Part shown: piece after piece, positions 33,744 through 46,664 of the stretch
Numbering within the stretch: position 1 is the first letter of the stretch
Layout of the letters: each line of letters starts with the position of its first letter
Assembly (NCBI GenBank): GCA_021229015.1
Contig: CM037777.1
Span: forward strand, 62,817,593-62,881,592
DNA length: 64,000 nt
Direction: 5' to 3'
DNA from: Solen grandis
Lineage: Eukaryota > Mollusca > Bivalvia > Adapedonta > Solenidae
Notes under the pieces: generated by a model
What the model saw: only the letters and a program-made list of their open reading frames with translations
What the model was told of the DNA's origin: nothing
Databases searched by the model: none
Program-made: the position numbers and the translations under genes

Positions 33744-34155
33744 TTAGTGCTCTACCGGTTCACTTGAGGAGACTATAGGTTTGCCCTCCGTCTATGTCTC
33801 AGTCCGTCCGTCTGTCTGCAAAATCTGGATCCTGGATAGCTCTGAAAGTACTCAGATTTTTTCATGAAACTTAAAATATAGACAGATAGCATACTGGAGA
33901 TTATGCTAATCTTTTTTTTTCTATGGCATCATATCTGGTTGCTATGGCAACCAATATACAAAAATCATAGCAAATGGTTTCTGCAATAACTCTAAATGAA
34001 TAATGGAATTTAAAATATAAATACTGGTAGATGCTTTAATGGAGATAATGTGTGTCATTTAAATTTTTCTATGTTATCAAGTCTGGTTGCTATGGCAACA
34101 CATATACTAAATATTCCGCAAAAATATTGATCCTTCTATAACTCTAGAAATATAT
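33744..34155 (+). repeat. degenerate pearl-like element with GTCC tract (copy 2)
   Basis: Counterpart of 28731-29140, same layout, few differences. Confidence 0.5.
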
Positions 34156-35362
34156 GTTTTCCCCTTGTAAATATTATAAATGTCTTAAAAAACATATGAA
34201 AAAAAATGAGATCTGAAATTCTTTAGAAAATGATATTGTTGACTGTATGATTTCCAGATGTAATTATTTAGGGCCTAAATAATGTCTTTGCTCTGCTTTT
34301 AGACGGTAAATATGCAACTTAACACTGTACATTTAATTTCATTTCAGTTAACTGAATTACACCTTTAAGGCCATTTTAAACAGTGTTCAAAATTAGCTGT
34401 AGTCTGACAGCCCAGGGTTACCATAAGTTCAGTTTTTGGTTACTGATTTCTAACAGAACAGTTCATACCTTTTATTGAGATTTATACATTCAAGTATATC
34501 TTCTATAAATACCAGCATAATAAATAAAATGAACAAATCACAGTTATCAGACTCGGTAATTTACATAATTTATGAATATCTACCCGGTAATACATAATTA
34601 AGATGGAACATTTTAAAGATGCGTCGAGAATGAGCTTAAATAGGAAAGTGAAAAATGTATTATCCATTTCATAAACAATATCGTAGGAATATATAGAAGC
34701 TATGCACATATAATCTGAACTTTGGTATTCAAATAAAATATAAAAAAAAAAACAACTAAACAATGCTTTTATTTATTATGAAAGTCATAGTAAATAGACA
34801 TTTGATTGGAATTTAGCCCTCACAGTGTGTAAAAAAACATGGGCACACTGATTTCTTACACATTGGTGAGTACTTTAAATTGTGAAAAAGTAAAAAAAAA
34901 ACATGTGAGCCATCGAAGTTTAACATTGAGTTTAACGGAGTTCTATTGGGACCAAGAACAATCTAAAGCATGTAAATATGAAGAAGGCAAAAAAATAAAT
35001 TGTATGTCATTAGTTGTGTCTATTGATGCAATGACAGCTATAATTGCGTCACATCAATGCGGTTGCATTCACTGATAAAAAACATTAAAAAAATCATGTA
35101 AGCTTCTTTTTCAATAACAACAGATGCTTAATTGCCAACAAATGGCAATACTAGTTTCTATTTTTATGTTTAACAATTATACAACAAGAAGACACAAATA
35201 AATGTTTATATTGACAATATTATTGTGCACAAAAAAATTTATCACACACTTGAATATCGATCCTTAGATGCTGCTGAACCAAAAGCTTATGCAGTAATGA
35301 AATTAAAAGTATTTGATCAAACAGAATACCTGTGTTTTTTGCAAAGACTGACATATTTCCAG

Positions 35363-35418
35363 AGGATTAGGTTTGTTACAACTATGGGGATGAGAAAAAC
35401 TTATGGTGGAGGAAGCAG
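35363..35418 (+). CDS. possible 56-bp internal exon (copy 2)
   Basis: Identical in splice signals and length to 30169-30224. Confidence 0.2.
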
Positions 35419-36233
35419 GTAACTAATTTTCCTTCAGTTAATTTATTATTTTGAGTCTAGCTGGATTAATAAACAAGAACTGTTGAAAGACATCACTCTC
35501 AGCCCCTTGTCAGTATGGTATAACAAATTTAAATAAAGGGAAATAATTGAAAAATGCGACTAGGTAGAGTTATTGTTCTTGGACAGATAACTTCCTGTGA
35601 ATCAAATGCCATATTTATGCTCCCCCCCCCCCCCCCCCCCCCCCCACACACACAAGTGTTTGGGTACCTTCTCCAAATCTGAGAAAATACAACTATTTCA
35701 GTATTTGATACCTTTGTTATTTTTGTGAATTTATATACAATCTTGCCAGTTCCTAAACCTCTTGTTTCAATTGGATGAAAATTCATAGTTTTGATTTAAA
35801 ATGGATCATATTATGCATATCATCAGCATGTTTGATTGCAAATTATGACCATTTTTAGCTCACTAGAGCACGAAGTGCTCAGGGTGAGTTATTGGGATCA
35901 CCCTTTGTTGGTAAACCGAAGATATTCTAGAAATAGGAGAATGAAAAATCTAGTAGATCTATAAAGGTCTTGGTAACTAAAAAGGGTCGCACCCTCACCT
36001 ATAACATTTTTATTTTTTTTCCGGAGTGGATGTCAATCGAGATTAAATTGACCGGTAGTATGAATGAGAGTAATATTTTATGAACTTATAAATAAAAATA
36101 TCGCAAAAATCAATGACCTCTCCACCACACCCATGTGAACAGCCCCTTCTTTCGGCTGCTCGATCGTGTAGCTTAGACGTAGCTTTTAATACCTCTAGCT
36201 TTTTATACCGGTCCTTTCATACCACGCGCCAAA

Positions 36234-36266
36234 ATGGCCGTCTGCATGTCCTACGGAAAGCGAATG
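36234..36266 (+). CDS. possible 33-bp first coding exon (copy 3)
   Basis: Same 11 codons and GTAAGT donor as at 24821. Confidence 0.3.
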
Positions 36267-37859
36267 GTAAGTCATATTGATTGTTTTGTATGGATGAAAA
36301 TCAACGCAAAAATTATTTTACAAAACAAATGTTTCAGTTGGTGATTCAATGGTGTGGCATATGATGAATATTTGATTAAACTCAAAATATATTACTGACA
36401 GAAGTTTCATAATATCGATATCCTGGAGTATCCAGTTCTCGACAGCATAAGAAGTAATTATGCAAGAACTATGAACAAAACGATCCCTCAAATTCATATT
36501 AAATACATCATTGATATATTCCCTACAAATATAAATAATTTTCAATGGTTATGAAAAACAAATTTAAAAATAACTGTTAAAATCAAACAACAGTCAAAAA
36601 AATTATTTCCAAAATGGCGTCTGCAGTTCTCGACAATGAACTGAAAATGAGTCTGCCATGAGTATGATGCACATATAGAGACAAAATCTATAAACAACAG
36701 TTGCATTGATGTTCTGTGTTCTTAATCACAGAACAGATTGGTTTGTAAAATATTAGATGATCCAAATGAGAGAAAGAAACACTTTCACACTGAAAGTGTT
36801 CCAACATGTTATTATAGGGTGCCCTCCGAGTTTTGTAACTGGGGGTACAACAGCAATTTTCCTTAGCTTTGTATCCTTTCAACCAGAGATTCCTACACTT
36901 TTGGAGGTTTATGGCCAATTTTGGGTGTAAAAGCCCTATACAAAACTTAAATGGGTGTACTGTATAACAATTATCAAGTATAAAGTTTACTATCATATTA
37001 ATTACAGCTATGGCTCTAAATGACGTCTGTACATAGTATTGTTGAGAAGTGTATTCATAATCAAACCTACACTTTTTTAAGAACAGATGTTGGTTTACAT
37101 AAATCAGTGATCGTATGCTTGCTGAATACTATCGGTAGATTTAACAAGTGGTTTAAAAAATCATAAAAAGAAGCATTAGTGAAAATGGTAGAAAATCAGT
37201 ACTTCTTTATTAAATGAATATTTTTACCTGTTTCCCAAACATTTTTTTTTATAAAAAGAAGGTTTAAAAACAAGGATCAATCAATGTTGTTTATTGTCGA
37301 TGGTTTCTCTGTAAAATTACGTCACACATAACGTCAAATATTGCACTGGTATAAATTACACTGGTATAAATAGCCCGATAATACCAATATGGCAAGAACT
37401 CAATACTTGAGGATACAGTATTCAAATGGACCTATCTCAGAATCTGATCGTTGTGTGGATTCAAAGGTATAAGACGCAAATTAAAAAAAATAATAGAATT
37501 CATGTCATCATGTTACAAGTCATTCTGTTTACTAGTTATAATTTCTCTTTTATGTGGATGACTTTTTGACAAAATAAACTTACAGAAGCTGTCTTATTTA
37601 ATGATGCCCTGTGTTTTTAATCTGGGATTTTGCAGGTTTAATGCCCCTCTTTCTGTCTCCAGATCAGCAGTCTTTAACTAATATAACAGATTTTGATAGT
37701 AAAGGTTCTCTAATGACTTCCCATTAAAATTGGCATGAACGTATTTTTAAGAAGATTATTGAAACAGGTCAAATTTAAAAATTATTTGATCTCCAATCTA
37801 GAAGTTTACGCCCTGCCTCCTTAGCTAACATCCAGTATCCGCACCCGACTTCAAATATT

Positions 37860-38109
37860 CCCATCTTCCACAGTGGCTAGAGTGTCGGCCTTGAGAGGCC
37901 GTTGTTCGATCCACAGAGAGGCCGTTGTTCGATCCATAGCCGTGACATACTTAAGTTGTTAAAAATAGTACTGGTAGCTTCCTGCTTGGTACTCAGAATA
38001 TATACAGGGTAGTTCCAGGACTGGTTGGCCCAGTGTGGGTTTGGTATCATGCCACATGTCTACAGATTGATACTAAGTGTTTGATGGGATGTTACACCAA
38101 TCAAACAAA
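37860..38109 (+). repeat. tRNA-derived SINE with duplicated B box (copy 3)
   Basis: As at 26397, but the segment GAGAGGCCGTTGTTCGATCC around the B box is present twice in tandem (37890-37935), a duplication private to this copy. Confidence 0.75.
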
Positions 38110-38989
38110 TATTGATCAGTATTTTTCATTGGCATTCGAAATTGCCCATTTCAACCCATAAATCTGAATTCCCCAGATATATTGAAAAAAAAAATCTTTA
38201 TCTATATCAAGAGGACATTTTACCCCTGTTTAAATAAAAAAGCAAGGGAAAACCCTGCTGTAAGAATATAATTTGATATTTGGCGACACCTAACATCGTT
38301 TTGTACTTACATCTCATATTGCGCTTAACTCAAGAGATTTATATATTTATATAACATTTCCTGACTTTATTTAAGAGTGAAAATGAAATTAATTTTAATT
38401 AAACCAGTATTTCAGAATCTGAGTTTGATCAATAGCTGTGCTAAACAAATTTCCATCATTACTGTTGTAGTGAAAGTCATAATGGTATGAAACGTGCACA
38501 CACAACAACACTTCAAAAAACCTAAACTTGTTTTCAGTAGCCAAACCCTCCTGACGCTGGCTATATATCAACGGGGGCTCATTATTCTATAGATTGTTGA
38601 ATATGTTTTATAATCTGATAAATTAGTCCATTTTCCAGTTGAACATATTGTTTGTAAGAGGCACTGCTTCTGGACAGAAAATCAAGCATTTGAGAATTTT
38701 CCTGAATAATAATTGGTATTTATTTTATTTTTACTTTTGTAGCTTAAGGCTGGTTTGCAAACGTCCGGATCCTTAAAGATAACTGTTAGCCTTATTTTTT
38801 AAAACCTTATTGCTTGATGTCATTTCCGAATTAAAATTCAGAACCATGTGAAAATGCTGACCAGCGACCAAATGGTTGATCTTTATTGAAGACCACAATA
38901 CTTTAACCATAAATATAACAAATTTTGGATTACATATTGCAGTTAAAATATAGAATAATGTGATACCATATAATATTTTCCCTCAGTTA

Positions 38990-39400
38990 TTAGTGCTCTA
39001 CCGGTTCACTTGAGGAGACTATAGGTTTGCCCTCCGTCTATGTCTCAGTCCGTCCGTCTGTCTGCAAAATCTGGATCCTGGATAGCTCTGAAAGTACTCA
39101 GAATTTTTTCATGAAACTTAAAATATAAACAGATAGCATACTGGAGATTATGCTAATCTTTTTTTTCTATGGCATCATATCTGGTTGCTATGGCAACCAA
39201 TATACAAAAATCAAAGCAAATGGTTTCTGCAATAACTCTAAATGAATAATGGAATTTAAAATATAAATACTGGTAGATGCTATAATGGAGATAATGTGTG
39301 TCATTTAAATTTTTCTATGTTATCAAGTCTGGTTTCTATGGCAACACATATACTAAATATTCCGCAAAAATCTTCATCCTTCTATAATTCTAGAAATATA
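38990..39400 (+). repeat. degenerate pearl-like element with GTCC tract (copy 3)
   Basis: Counterpart of 28731-29140, with more substitutions in the second core unit. Confidence 0.5.
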
Positions 39401-40635
39401 TGTTTTCCCCTTGTAAATATTATAAATGTCTTAAAAAACATATAAAAAAACTGAGATCTGAAATTCTTTAGAAAATGATATTGTTGACTGTATGATTTCC
39501 AGATGTAATTATTTAGGGCCTAAATAATGTCTTTGCTCTGCTTTTAAACGGTACATATGCAACTTAACACTGTACATTTAATTTCATGTCAGTTAACTGA
39601 ATTACCCCTTTAAGGCCATTTTAAACAGTGTTCAAAATTAGCTGTAGTCTGACAGCCCAGGGCTACCATAAGTTCAGTTTTTGGTTACTGATTTCTAACA
39701 GAACAGTTCATATCTTTTATTGAGATTTATACATTCAAGTATATCTTCTATAAATACCAGCATAATAAATAAAATGAACAAATCACAGTTATCAGACTCG
39801 GTAATTTACATAATTTATGAATATCTACCCGGTAATACATAATTAAAATGGAACATTTTAAAGTTGCGTCGAGAATGAGCTTAAATAGGAAAGTGAAAAA
39901 TGTATTATCCATTTCATTAACAATATTGTAGGAATATATAGAAGCTATGCACATATAATCTGAACTTTGATATTCAAATAAAATATAAAAAAAAAACAAC
40001 AACTAAACAATGCTTTTATTTATTATGAAAGTCATAGTCATAGTAAATAGAAAATTGATTGGAATTTAGCCCTCACAGTGTGTAAAAAAACATGGGCACA
40101 CTGATTTCTTACACATTGGTGAGTACTTTAAATTGTGAAAAAGTAAAAAAAAACATGTGGGCCATGGAAGTTTAACATTGAGTTTAACGGAGTTCTATTG
40201 GGACCAAGAACAATCTAAAGCATGTAAATATGAAGAAGGCAAAAAAATAAATTGTATGTCATTAGTTGTGTCTATTCATGCAATGGCAGCTATAATTGTG
40301 TCACATCAATGCGGTTGCATTCACTGATAAAAAAACATTAAAAAAATCATGTAAGCTTCTTTTTCAATAACAATAGACGCTTAATTGCCAACAAATGGCA
40401 ATACTAGTTTCTATTTTTATATTTAACAATTATACAACAAGAAGACACAAATAAATTTTTATATTTACAATATTATTGTGCACAAAAAAAATTATCACAC
40501 ACTTGAATATCGATCCTTAGATTTGCCAATATGCAAATGATGCTGCTGAACCAAAAGCTTATGCAGTAATGAAATTAAAAGTATTTGACCAAACAGAATA
40601 CCTGTGTTTTTTTGCAAAGACTGACATATTTCCAG

Positions 40636-40691
40636 AGGATTAGGTTTGTTACAACTATGGGGATGAGAAAAACTTATGGTGGAGGAAGCAG
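40636..40691 (+). CDS. possible 56-bp internal exon (copy 3)
   Basis: Identical in splice signals and length to 30169-30224. Confidence 0.2.
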
Positions 40692-41107
40692 GTAACTAAT
40701 TTTCCTTCAGTTAATTTATTATTTTGAGTCTAGCTGGATTAATAAACAAGAACTGTTGAAAGACATCACTCTCAGCCCCTTGTCAGTATGGTATAACAAA
40801 TTTAAATAAAGGGAAATAATTGAAAAATGCGACTAGGTAGAGTTATTGTTCTTGGACAGATAACTTCCTGTGAATCAAATTATGCTCCCCCCCCCCCCCC
40901 CCACACACACACAAGTGTTTGGGTACCTTCTCCAAATCTGAGAAAATACAACTATATCAGTGTTTGATACCTTTGTTATTTTTGTGAATTTATATACAAT
41001 CTTGTTAGTTCCTAAACCTCTTGTTTCAATTGGATGAAAATTCATAGTTTTGATTTAAAATGGATCACATTATGCATATCATCAGCATGTTTGGCAAATT
41101 ATGACCA

Positions 41108-42694
41108 TTTTTAGCTCACCAGAGAGCACGAAGTGCTCAGGGTGAGCTATTGGGATCACCCTTCGTCCGTCGTCAACAATTTGCTTTAAAAGACATCTCC
41201 TCTGAAACTGCTGGACAGAATTTGATAAAACTTGGCATGTATGATCCTTGGGTGAGCCTCTACAAAAATTGCTCAAATAAAGTTGATCCATGTAGAACTC
41301 TGGTTGCCATGGCAACAAATAGAAAAAATAATTGAAAAATTTGAAAATCATCTCCTCTGAAACAAATGGTCAGAATTTATTTTCCTTTGGCACAAATAGT
41401 CACCTCATAAATGTCTACAATAATTGCTAAAATAAAGTTGATCCCTTGAAAAATGAGGCCCCTAGGGGGTTGGCTAATTTCCTTATACACTCTATAGAAA
41501 ACATCAAATTCCTTTTTTCATGAAGCCAGCTGTGAGAATTTATTTTCCTTTGGCCCAAATGGTCACCTCATGAATGTATACCAATATGGCTAAAATAAAG
41601 TTAATTCCTAAAAATGAGGTCCCTAGGGGGTTGGCTAATTCCATTATATACTCTATATAGAAAACATCAAAATTCTTCTTCTGTGCAAAGGCCAATTTGG
41701 GGCCGAAATTTGGCCCCATTCCCATCCGTAAAAGTATGTATTTTTCCTCAACTGTAGGTGAAATCCCCCCCCCCCAAAAAAAAATAAATAAAAAAATAAA
41801 AGACCGTTAATTGCTCCGCATTTTTGGCTTTTCTCCGCAGTTTACACACTTCTCCTCAATTTGTTTTTTTTTTCTCATGTTACTGGTAATCCGCTTGGTA
41901 ATCTAAAGAGAACGAAAAAGAGAGAGGAAAAAAAATTTTAAAATGAGCTTATCTGTTTAACTTTTTTTTTCTTTTTTTCCTACTTTTTCTATTTTGCATA
42001 AAATTCTGCCAGATACATGGCGATGTCACGTACGCAAATTTCCGATTTTGTTACGAAAATATTTTAATGTAGAGATGCATTGTTTTGTGGATAAAAGCTA
42101 AAAAGACACACTGTAGGTAATTTGGAGAGTACTTTTAGTATTTTGCAAAATAGATTCACAACTTTCTCTGACCATGTAAATAAAATTTATAACCAAAAAA
42201 GCTTTGCATTTCTAAATGTTATCAGTTTTCGCGGATTTACCTTTTCTTTTGACAACTTGTAAATAAAAGGAATCTGAAACGATATTAAAGAATTATAAAG
42301 AAATATTTTGTTACAGAGTGTTATTTAAAAGTTTAATCATGTAATGTAAAAGTTAAATCAACCATTTTAACGAACTGCTTTCATTTTCTTCCCATACAAA
42401 AAGCCCTGTGTCTTTCAAACTATCATGATAGATTCTGCTAGTTTATTTTTCGAACACCATTCACATCGTGTAACTGCAACTGTTAATACAATATATTATA
42501 TTATCTTCAATTAATAAATTTCAGAATTTTACTTCCATGAAATTAATAGTCAGGATTGATTTCATGAATGTCTTCCATGATTGCTAAAATGAAGTTGATC
42601 TCTGGTTTGTCATTTGATTTCCTTATAGAAAAAATCATCTTGAATATGCTGATTTTACACTGGTGGGCGTTTATGGCCCTTGGGCCTCTTGTTT
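41108..42694 (+). repeat. pearl-like element, AGCTCACC family, full length
   Basis: The head TTTTTAGCTCACC carries the hairpin GAGCACGAAGTGCTC, then CTTCGTCCGTCGTCAAC. The core has units with AGAATTTATTTTCCTTTGGC (41375 and 41536, period about 160). The tail is GTTTATGGCCCTTGGGCCTC with palindrome GGCCCTTGGGCC. It abuts the DIRS-like remnant at about 42695 and overlaps the end of duplication copy 3. The middle (41750-42540) has AT-rich noncore sequence that may be a separate insertion. Confidence 0.75.
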
Positions 42695-44690
42695 AGTTCC
42701 TGATCGCCACGAAGACATGAATATGTCAGTTGCCGCTGTAGAAAAACCTTGACTTCTGAATGATTCCCGGACACTAAACAAGCAGTCATGACTAGATTCT
42801 TTGACAGAGGATGCACAACATCCATGTGTGGTAGATAAAGTATTTTCTTTGATTTTGGAAGAATTATTGGAGCATGAATCAGTAGCCTCATTAGTTTCGT
42901 AAACCAAATCTGTGTCGGCCATAGAGGAGCTATAATCAGACACTTGGCTCTGTCTTCTGTGACTTTCTGCAGACATCGCCCCATCAGACTGAAAGGTGGA
43001 AAAACATAAGCACAATTAAATACTTTCCAATCAATAGAAAATGCATCTACAAAAGAGGCATTCGGATCAGGCTTCCATGACCAGAACTGAGGCACTTTGG
43101 CATTTAATCTCGATGCAAATAAATCAATATCTGGTTTTCCAAATTTCCTAGTCAATTCATCAAAAACTGAATGGTCCAGTGACCATTCAATCCTATCATT
43201 GAACTTCCTGGATGGGGAGTCTGCTAAATTTAATTTTCCAGCAATATGTGCACATGTGACCCAGATATTCCTCTCAATACACCAGAACCAAATATCCTTA
43301 GACACTTCATTACATTTTTCTGACTTAATACCTCCCATGTTTGAAATATAAGAAACTGCTGTTGAACTATCTGAGAGGATTTGCACGTGTTTGCCAATAA
43401 TTTTAGCTGAGAGAGATTTAAGTGCCAGCATTATAGCCTTAAGCTCAAGAACGTTAACATGACCATCCTTCTCCTGATCAGTCCATCGACCACCTATTTT
43501 TAATTCGTCAAGAACAGCCCCCCATCCTGTTAAAGAAGCATCAGTGTGAATAGATATATCAGGATTGCCGTGACTGATGAGTCTATATTGATCATCTATG
43601 TTCTTGATCCACCAATTTAGGTCACTTTCCATGCTACAGTGTATCACAAATCAGCATTTTTTGTTCAAAATCCCCATGATTTAGTGCCAAAGCGACAGAT
43701 TTGCTTTTTTCCAAATTCCTATAATATAGCTGGCCAAACTGAACAGCTGAGAAAGTAGCAACTAATAACCCTATAACTTTGGCAACCTGTCGAATTTTTG
43801 CTGATCCTAAAGATTGCAGACTTAAACATTCTGACTTAATTTTCTCTTTCTTTTCTTGTGGCAGAAACACCTTCATCTGTTTGAATCTATAATATTATCA
43901 AAAAAAAAAATTCTTTTGGTTGGTATCATGACAGATCTTTCTAAATTAACAATGAAACCAACTCTCTCCATAAGAGTTTTTGTATCAGCAATGTTTTCAG
44001 AGCATTGTGAAAACGTATCTCCACATAGCAGGCTATCATCTATGAAGCCGCTATTTATATGACCTTCACTACGCAATTTAGCAAAAATTGGTTTAAGCAA
44101 TTTGGCAAACATCCTAGGCATGCATGCAAGACAATTCGGAGATGCCGTAAATTGATAAAAAGTATTTTCCCAATAAAACCTAAAATATTTTCGCTGTTCT
44201 TCAGCAATACTGACAGAATAGTAAGCGTGCCTTAAATCAATTGATCCCATGAATGTATCTTTGGAAATAAGGTTAAGTGTTTTCTCAAATGTATCTATTT
44301 TAAAATGTTGATAGGGAATACATTCGTTTATTTTATTTTTTTTCAAATTTAAAATCATGCGATATTCCCCATTCTTTTTTGGTCTTACAAAGACAGGTGA
44401 AATGAACTGGCCAGTTTCATACTGAACCTTTTTAATGACCTCCATTTCTAGGAGTTTTTCTATCTCTTTAGCAATTATTCCTGAGTCCCGGCTATTGAAA
44501 TGGGATTGGCATGGTACATTTTCGTTTTCAACTGAATAGAATTTCTTAAAAAATTCAATATTGAAATTTCCCACCATGTCTAAAATTTTGGGATTATTTG
44601 TAATCTGCCATTCATGAACAAAATGTTTAAGTCTACCAGCTTTAAATACAACAGTGCTTACCTTATTTTCTATTGTTTGAACTTTCGGCC
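42695..44690 (-). pseudogene. DIRS-like pol: RT and RNase H, frameshifted
   Basis: Reading minus strand from about 44690: a VFKAGRLKHF leader, then RT blocks SPVFVRPKKNGEYRMIL, GSIDLRHAYYSVSI and FRFYW, with the catalytic box GFIDDSLLCGDTFSQC (near 44040). A frame break falls in a poly-A run near 43900. The next frame continues with KVFLPQEKKEKI, and a second break near 43640 leads into RNase H (HTDASLTGWGAVL, DSSTAVSYI, ADSPSR). After that comes the DIRS-type domain (DIDLFASRLN, FWSWKPDPNASFVDAF, YVFPPFSLMGRCLQK). The SIDLRHAYYSV and FIDDSLL motifs separate this from Gypsy RTs. Both breaks are single-base type. Confidence 0.88.
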
Positions 44691-46664
44691 CGACAGGCCC
44701 CTCCTTGGCTGGTTTTTTGGCAGGTTAAATGGGTTCGAGTATCCATAGCTTGTCTGGTATGGCCTTCCCCTGGCCTGCATTCCTCGGCCTCGGCCTCTAA
44801 AACGACCTCTTAGCCCCATTCTGCCTCGGCTTTCCATAAAACCTCCTTTTTGAATTCTATTTCCCAGTTTGTTACTATCTTCTATCTCTTTAGCTTGTTT
44901 GCTGACATCGTTACCAAATAATTCTGATGTAAAAGGCACCGAGTGATTGCACAAGTGTGCATACTCGTTCTTCAATTCCGGTTTTAGGAAATCTTTTCTA
45001 GTCAGATTAATTTGCCTATTTGTATGACCCAATAAGGCCAGAACATTGTTACATCCATCAATCAATGGCGTCAATTCTTGGCAATCTTTTTCTGCTGCTG
45101 CCATGCTATTGACTGTTTTAGTCAGGATAGTTGCTGCCTTTATCACTGACAATTCAATATTTTGAAGTTTTTTGTCATTTAATCTTGCATTATGTGAGAC
45201 TGCATCCCAAATCAGGCGGTTAGTTTTCACGACGGTCAATCCCTCGCAATTTTCTGGCCTTGCATTATTTTCGTCTTTCACCAATTCATCGTATCTCTCT
45301 TCGTCTATTCCCTTATGGAACAGTTCATTAACAATTTAGAGCTAACGTACGATCCACATCCTTATCGACATGTTCCATGGCACGGAACTTTTTTGACATC
45401 GAATCGAACCGACTTATTTCATTAGCACTACGTTTCGTCGACGAAGTCGGCGGGCAGCTAGAAGTTTGTACCGTGTCAAAAACACGATCCTCTATCTAGG
45501 GCTGGGCCGATGGATCGGACTATCGATTAATTGCAATGGTTATGAGGACGATAGTACTGCATCGATAGTGGTTTCTGACCATCGATAATATCGCCGATAG
45601 TGTTCCTGACTATCGATAGTTCAGTAATATATACACCTGACCACAAAGTCTATCTGTTAAGCAAAAGAAAAAAACCAACAAACACTCCCTAACGTTGCAG
45701 TTAAAACAATAATTCATATCGTGTCGGTTTTTAGGATTTGTTGCCAGTCTAATGTACATGTAAGGGATGGATATGGCTAAATCACTGACAAATGACGATA
45801 AAACTGACTCATAATTATAGCTTTTGAGTTCGAACAACAAATCAAAACTTTCTCAATTTACAAGTCAATTACGTTTTCTTGAACTGTCTATAAAGTATAA
45901 CACATTTTATTTTCGTATGTTTATATAACATGATTAACATTATAGCTTAAAATAAACATTACGTTTATCGCTGACGTGAGCATGCTATGGTTCTGGAATT
46001 ATACCGTACCTGAAATAAACATCATGGCGACTCGCTCGCGTGACATTCAGTTTCAAATAGTTGAAAACAAAAGTGCAAAATCGGCAGTCTGGAAACATTT
46101 TACTTTTGAATAAGTTTATTTTTTCTTTACTTGAGATTATATATATATTTGACAAAGCTGTCAGTTGTGGATTTGAAAATAAAAACAAAGATAAAAAATG
46201 TTTATAGTTAACTGATACATTTATTTCCTTTTTATAAGACATGAGTCAAAGGGTCATTGGTAAAGCAATAGTATCGCAATGCATTGCAATATTAATCCTG
46301 CAATAGTTGAACTATTGCAATAGCAACATAATGACTATCGATAGTATCGCAATAGTCATTTTTGGGGTCAATGGTCAGCCCTACCTCTATCTCACCTTCT
46401 TCACACCCATAATCCTCAAAAAAATGGATCCTCCTGAGCCCAACTCTCCATCGAAGCCATTCTTGTCGCTAGAGAGTCTACCTTTTCATTCTGTTTAATA
46501 ACAGAGTCCTGAACCGATTTCAAAATTGTCAAAATGTCGGTATCGGCCGACGAATGTGACGCAAAAGCCACTGCTGCACTTTTATTCGGCTTCTTTACCG
46601 GTTTATCATCCTTCTTTAAGGGTTTATCGCCCGATTTATCCTTTCCGCAGAATTTGTCCGCCAT
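44670..46664 (-). pseudogene. DIRS-like gag, split by a hAT-like insertion
   Basis: Starts at ATG 46664 with a Lys/Asp-rich N terminus (MADKFCGKDKSGDKP) and a coiled-coil-like stretch. A frame break lies in a seven-T run (minus strand) near 46418. The frame resumes and is interrupted by the MITE at 45497-46383. Beyond the MITE, the frame into an RxxDxMSKKF-type segment breaks again near 45333, then runs to the stop at 44670. The C-terminal part is Arg/Gly-rich (RGRFRGRGRGMQARGRP). Removing the MITE and one target copy would restore continuity at that point. Gag overlaps the start of pol. Confidence 0.75.
45497..46383. mobile_element. 887-bp hAT-like MITE inside DIRS gag
   Basis: Terminal inverted repeat TAGGGCTG ... 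CAGCCCTA, flanked by a perfect 8-bp duplication CCTCTATC at 45489-45496 and 46384-46391. Eight-base duplications and this terminus are hallmarks of the hAT superfamily. Subterminal regions are packed with ATCGAT and CTATCGATAG motifs, likely transposase-binding sites. No transposase frame is present (frames at 45610-45840 and 45985-46242 have no homology), so it is nonautonomous. Confidence 0.92.

Larger units (their letters stand above)
30702..35907 (+). repeat. tandem segmental duplication, copy 2
   Basis: A 5.2-kb unit closely similar to copy 3 and joined to copy 1 inside a truncated pearl-like head (30650-30701). It lacks a 19-bp segment (ATTTGCCAATATGCAAATG) present in copies 1 and 3 near the right end. 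Its poly-C tract is the longest, at 24 C (35622-35645). Confidence 0.95.
35908..41166 (+). repeat. tandem segmental duplication, copy 3
   Basis: The third unit. Its right end runs into a full-length pearl-like element (41108-42694), whereas copies 1 and 2 stop 60 bp into that element. This marks copy 3 as the one with the ancestral right boundary. Poly-C tract of 16 C near 40887. Confidence 0.93.
42695..46664 (-). mobile_element. decayed DIRS-like retroelement, lacking recombinase
   Basis: On the minus strand: gag from ATG at 46664, pol with DIRS-type reverse transcriptase and RNase H, then the post-RNase H domain typical of DIRS1-like elements. The tyrosine recombinase that should follow is missing because the element stops against a pearl-like repeat tail at about 42695. 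Inverted or split terminal repeats were not identified. Gag is interrupted by a hAT-like MITE. Confidence 0.85.

Noticed and set aside
42671..43351. Alternative frames over the DIRS RNase H region
   Set aside because: Overlap the DIRS pol frame, which carries the recognisable domains.
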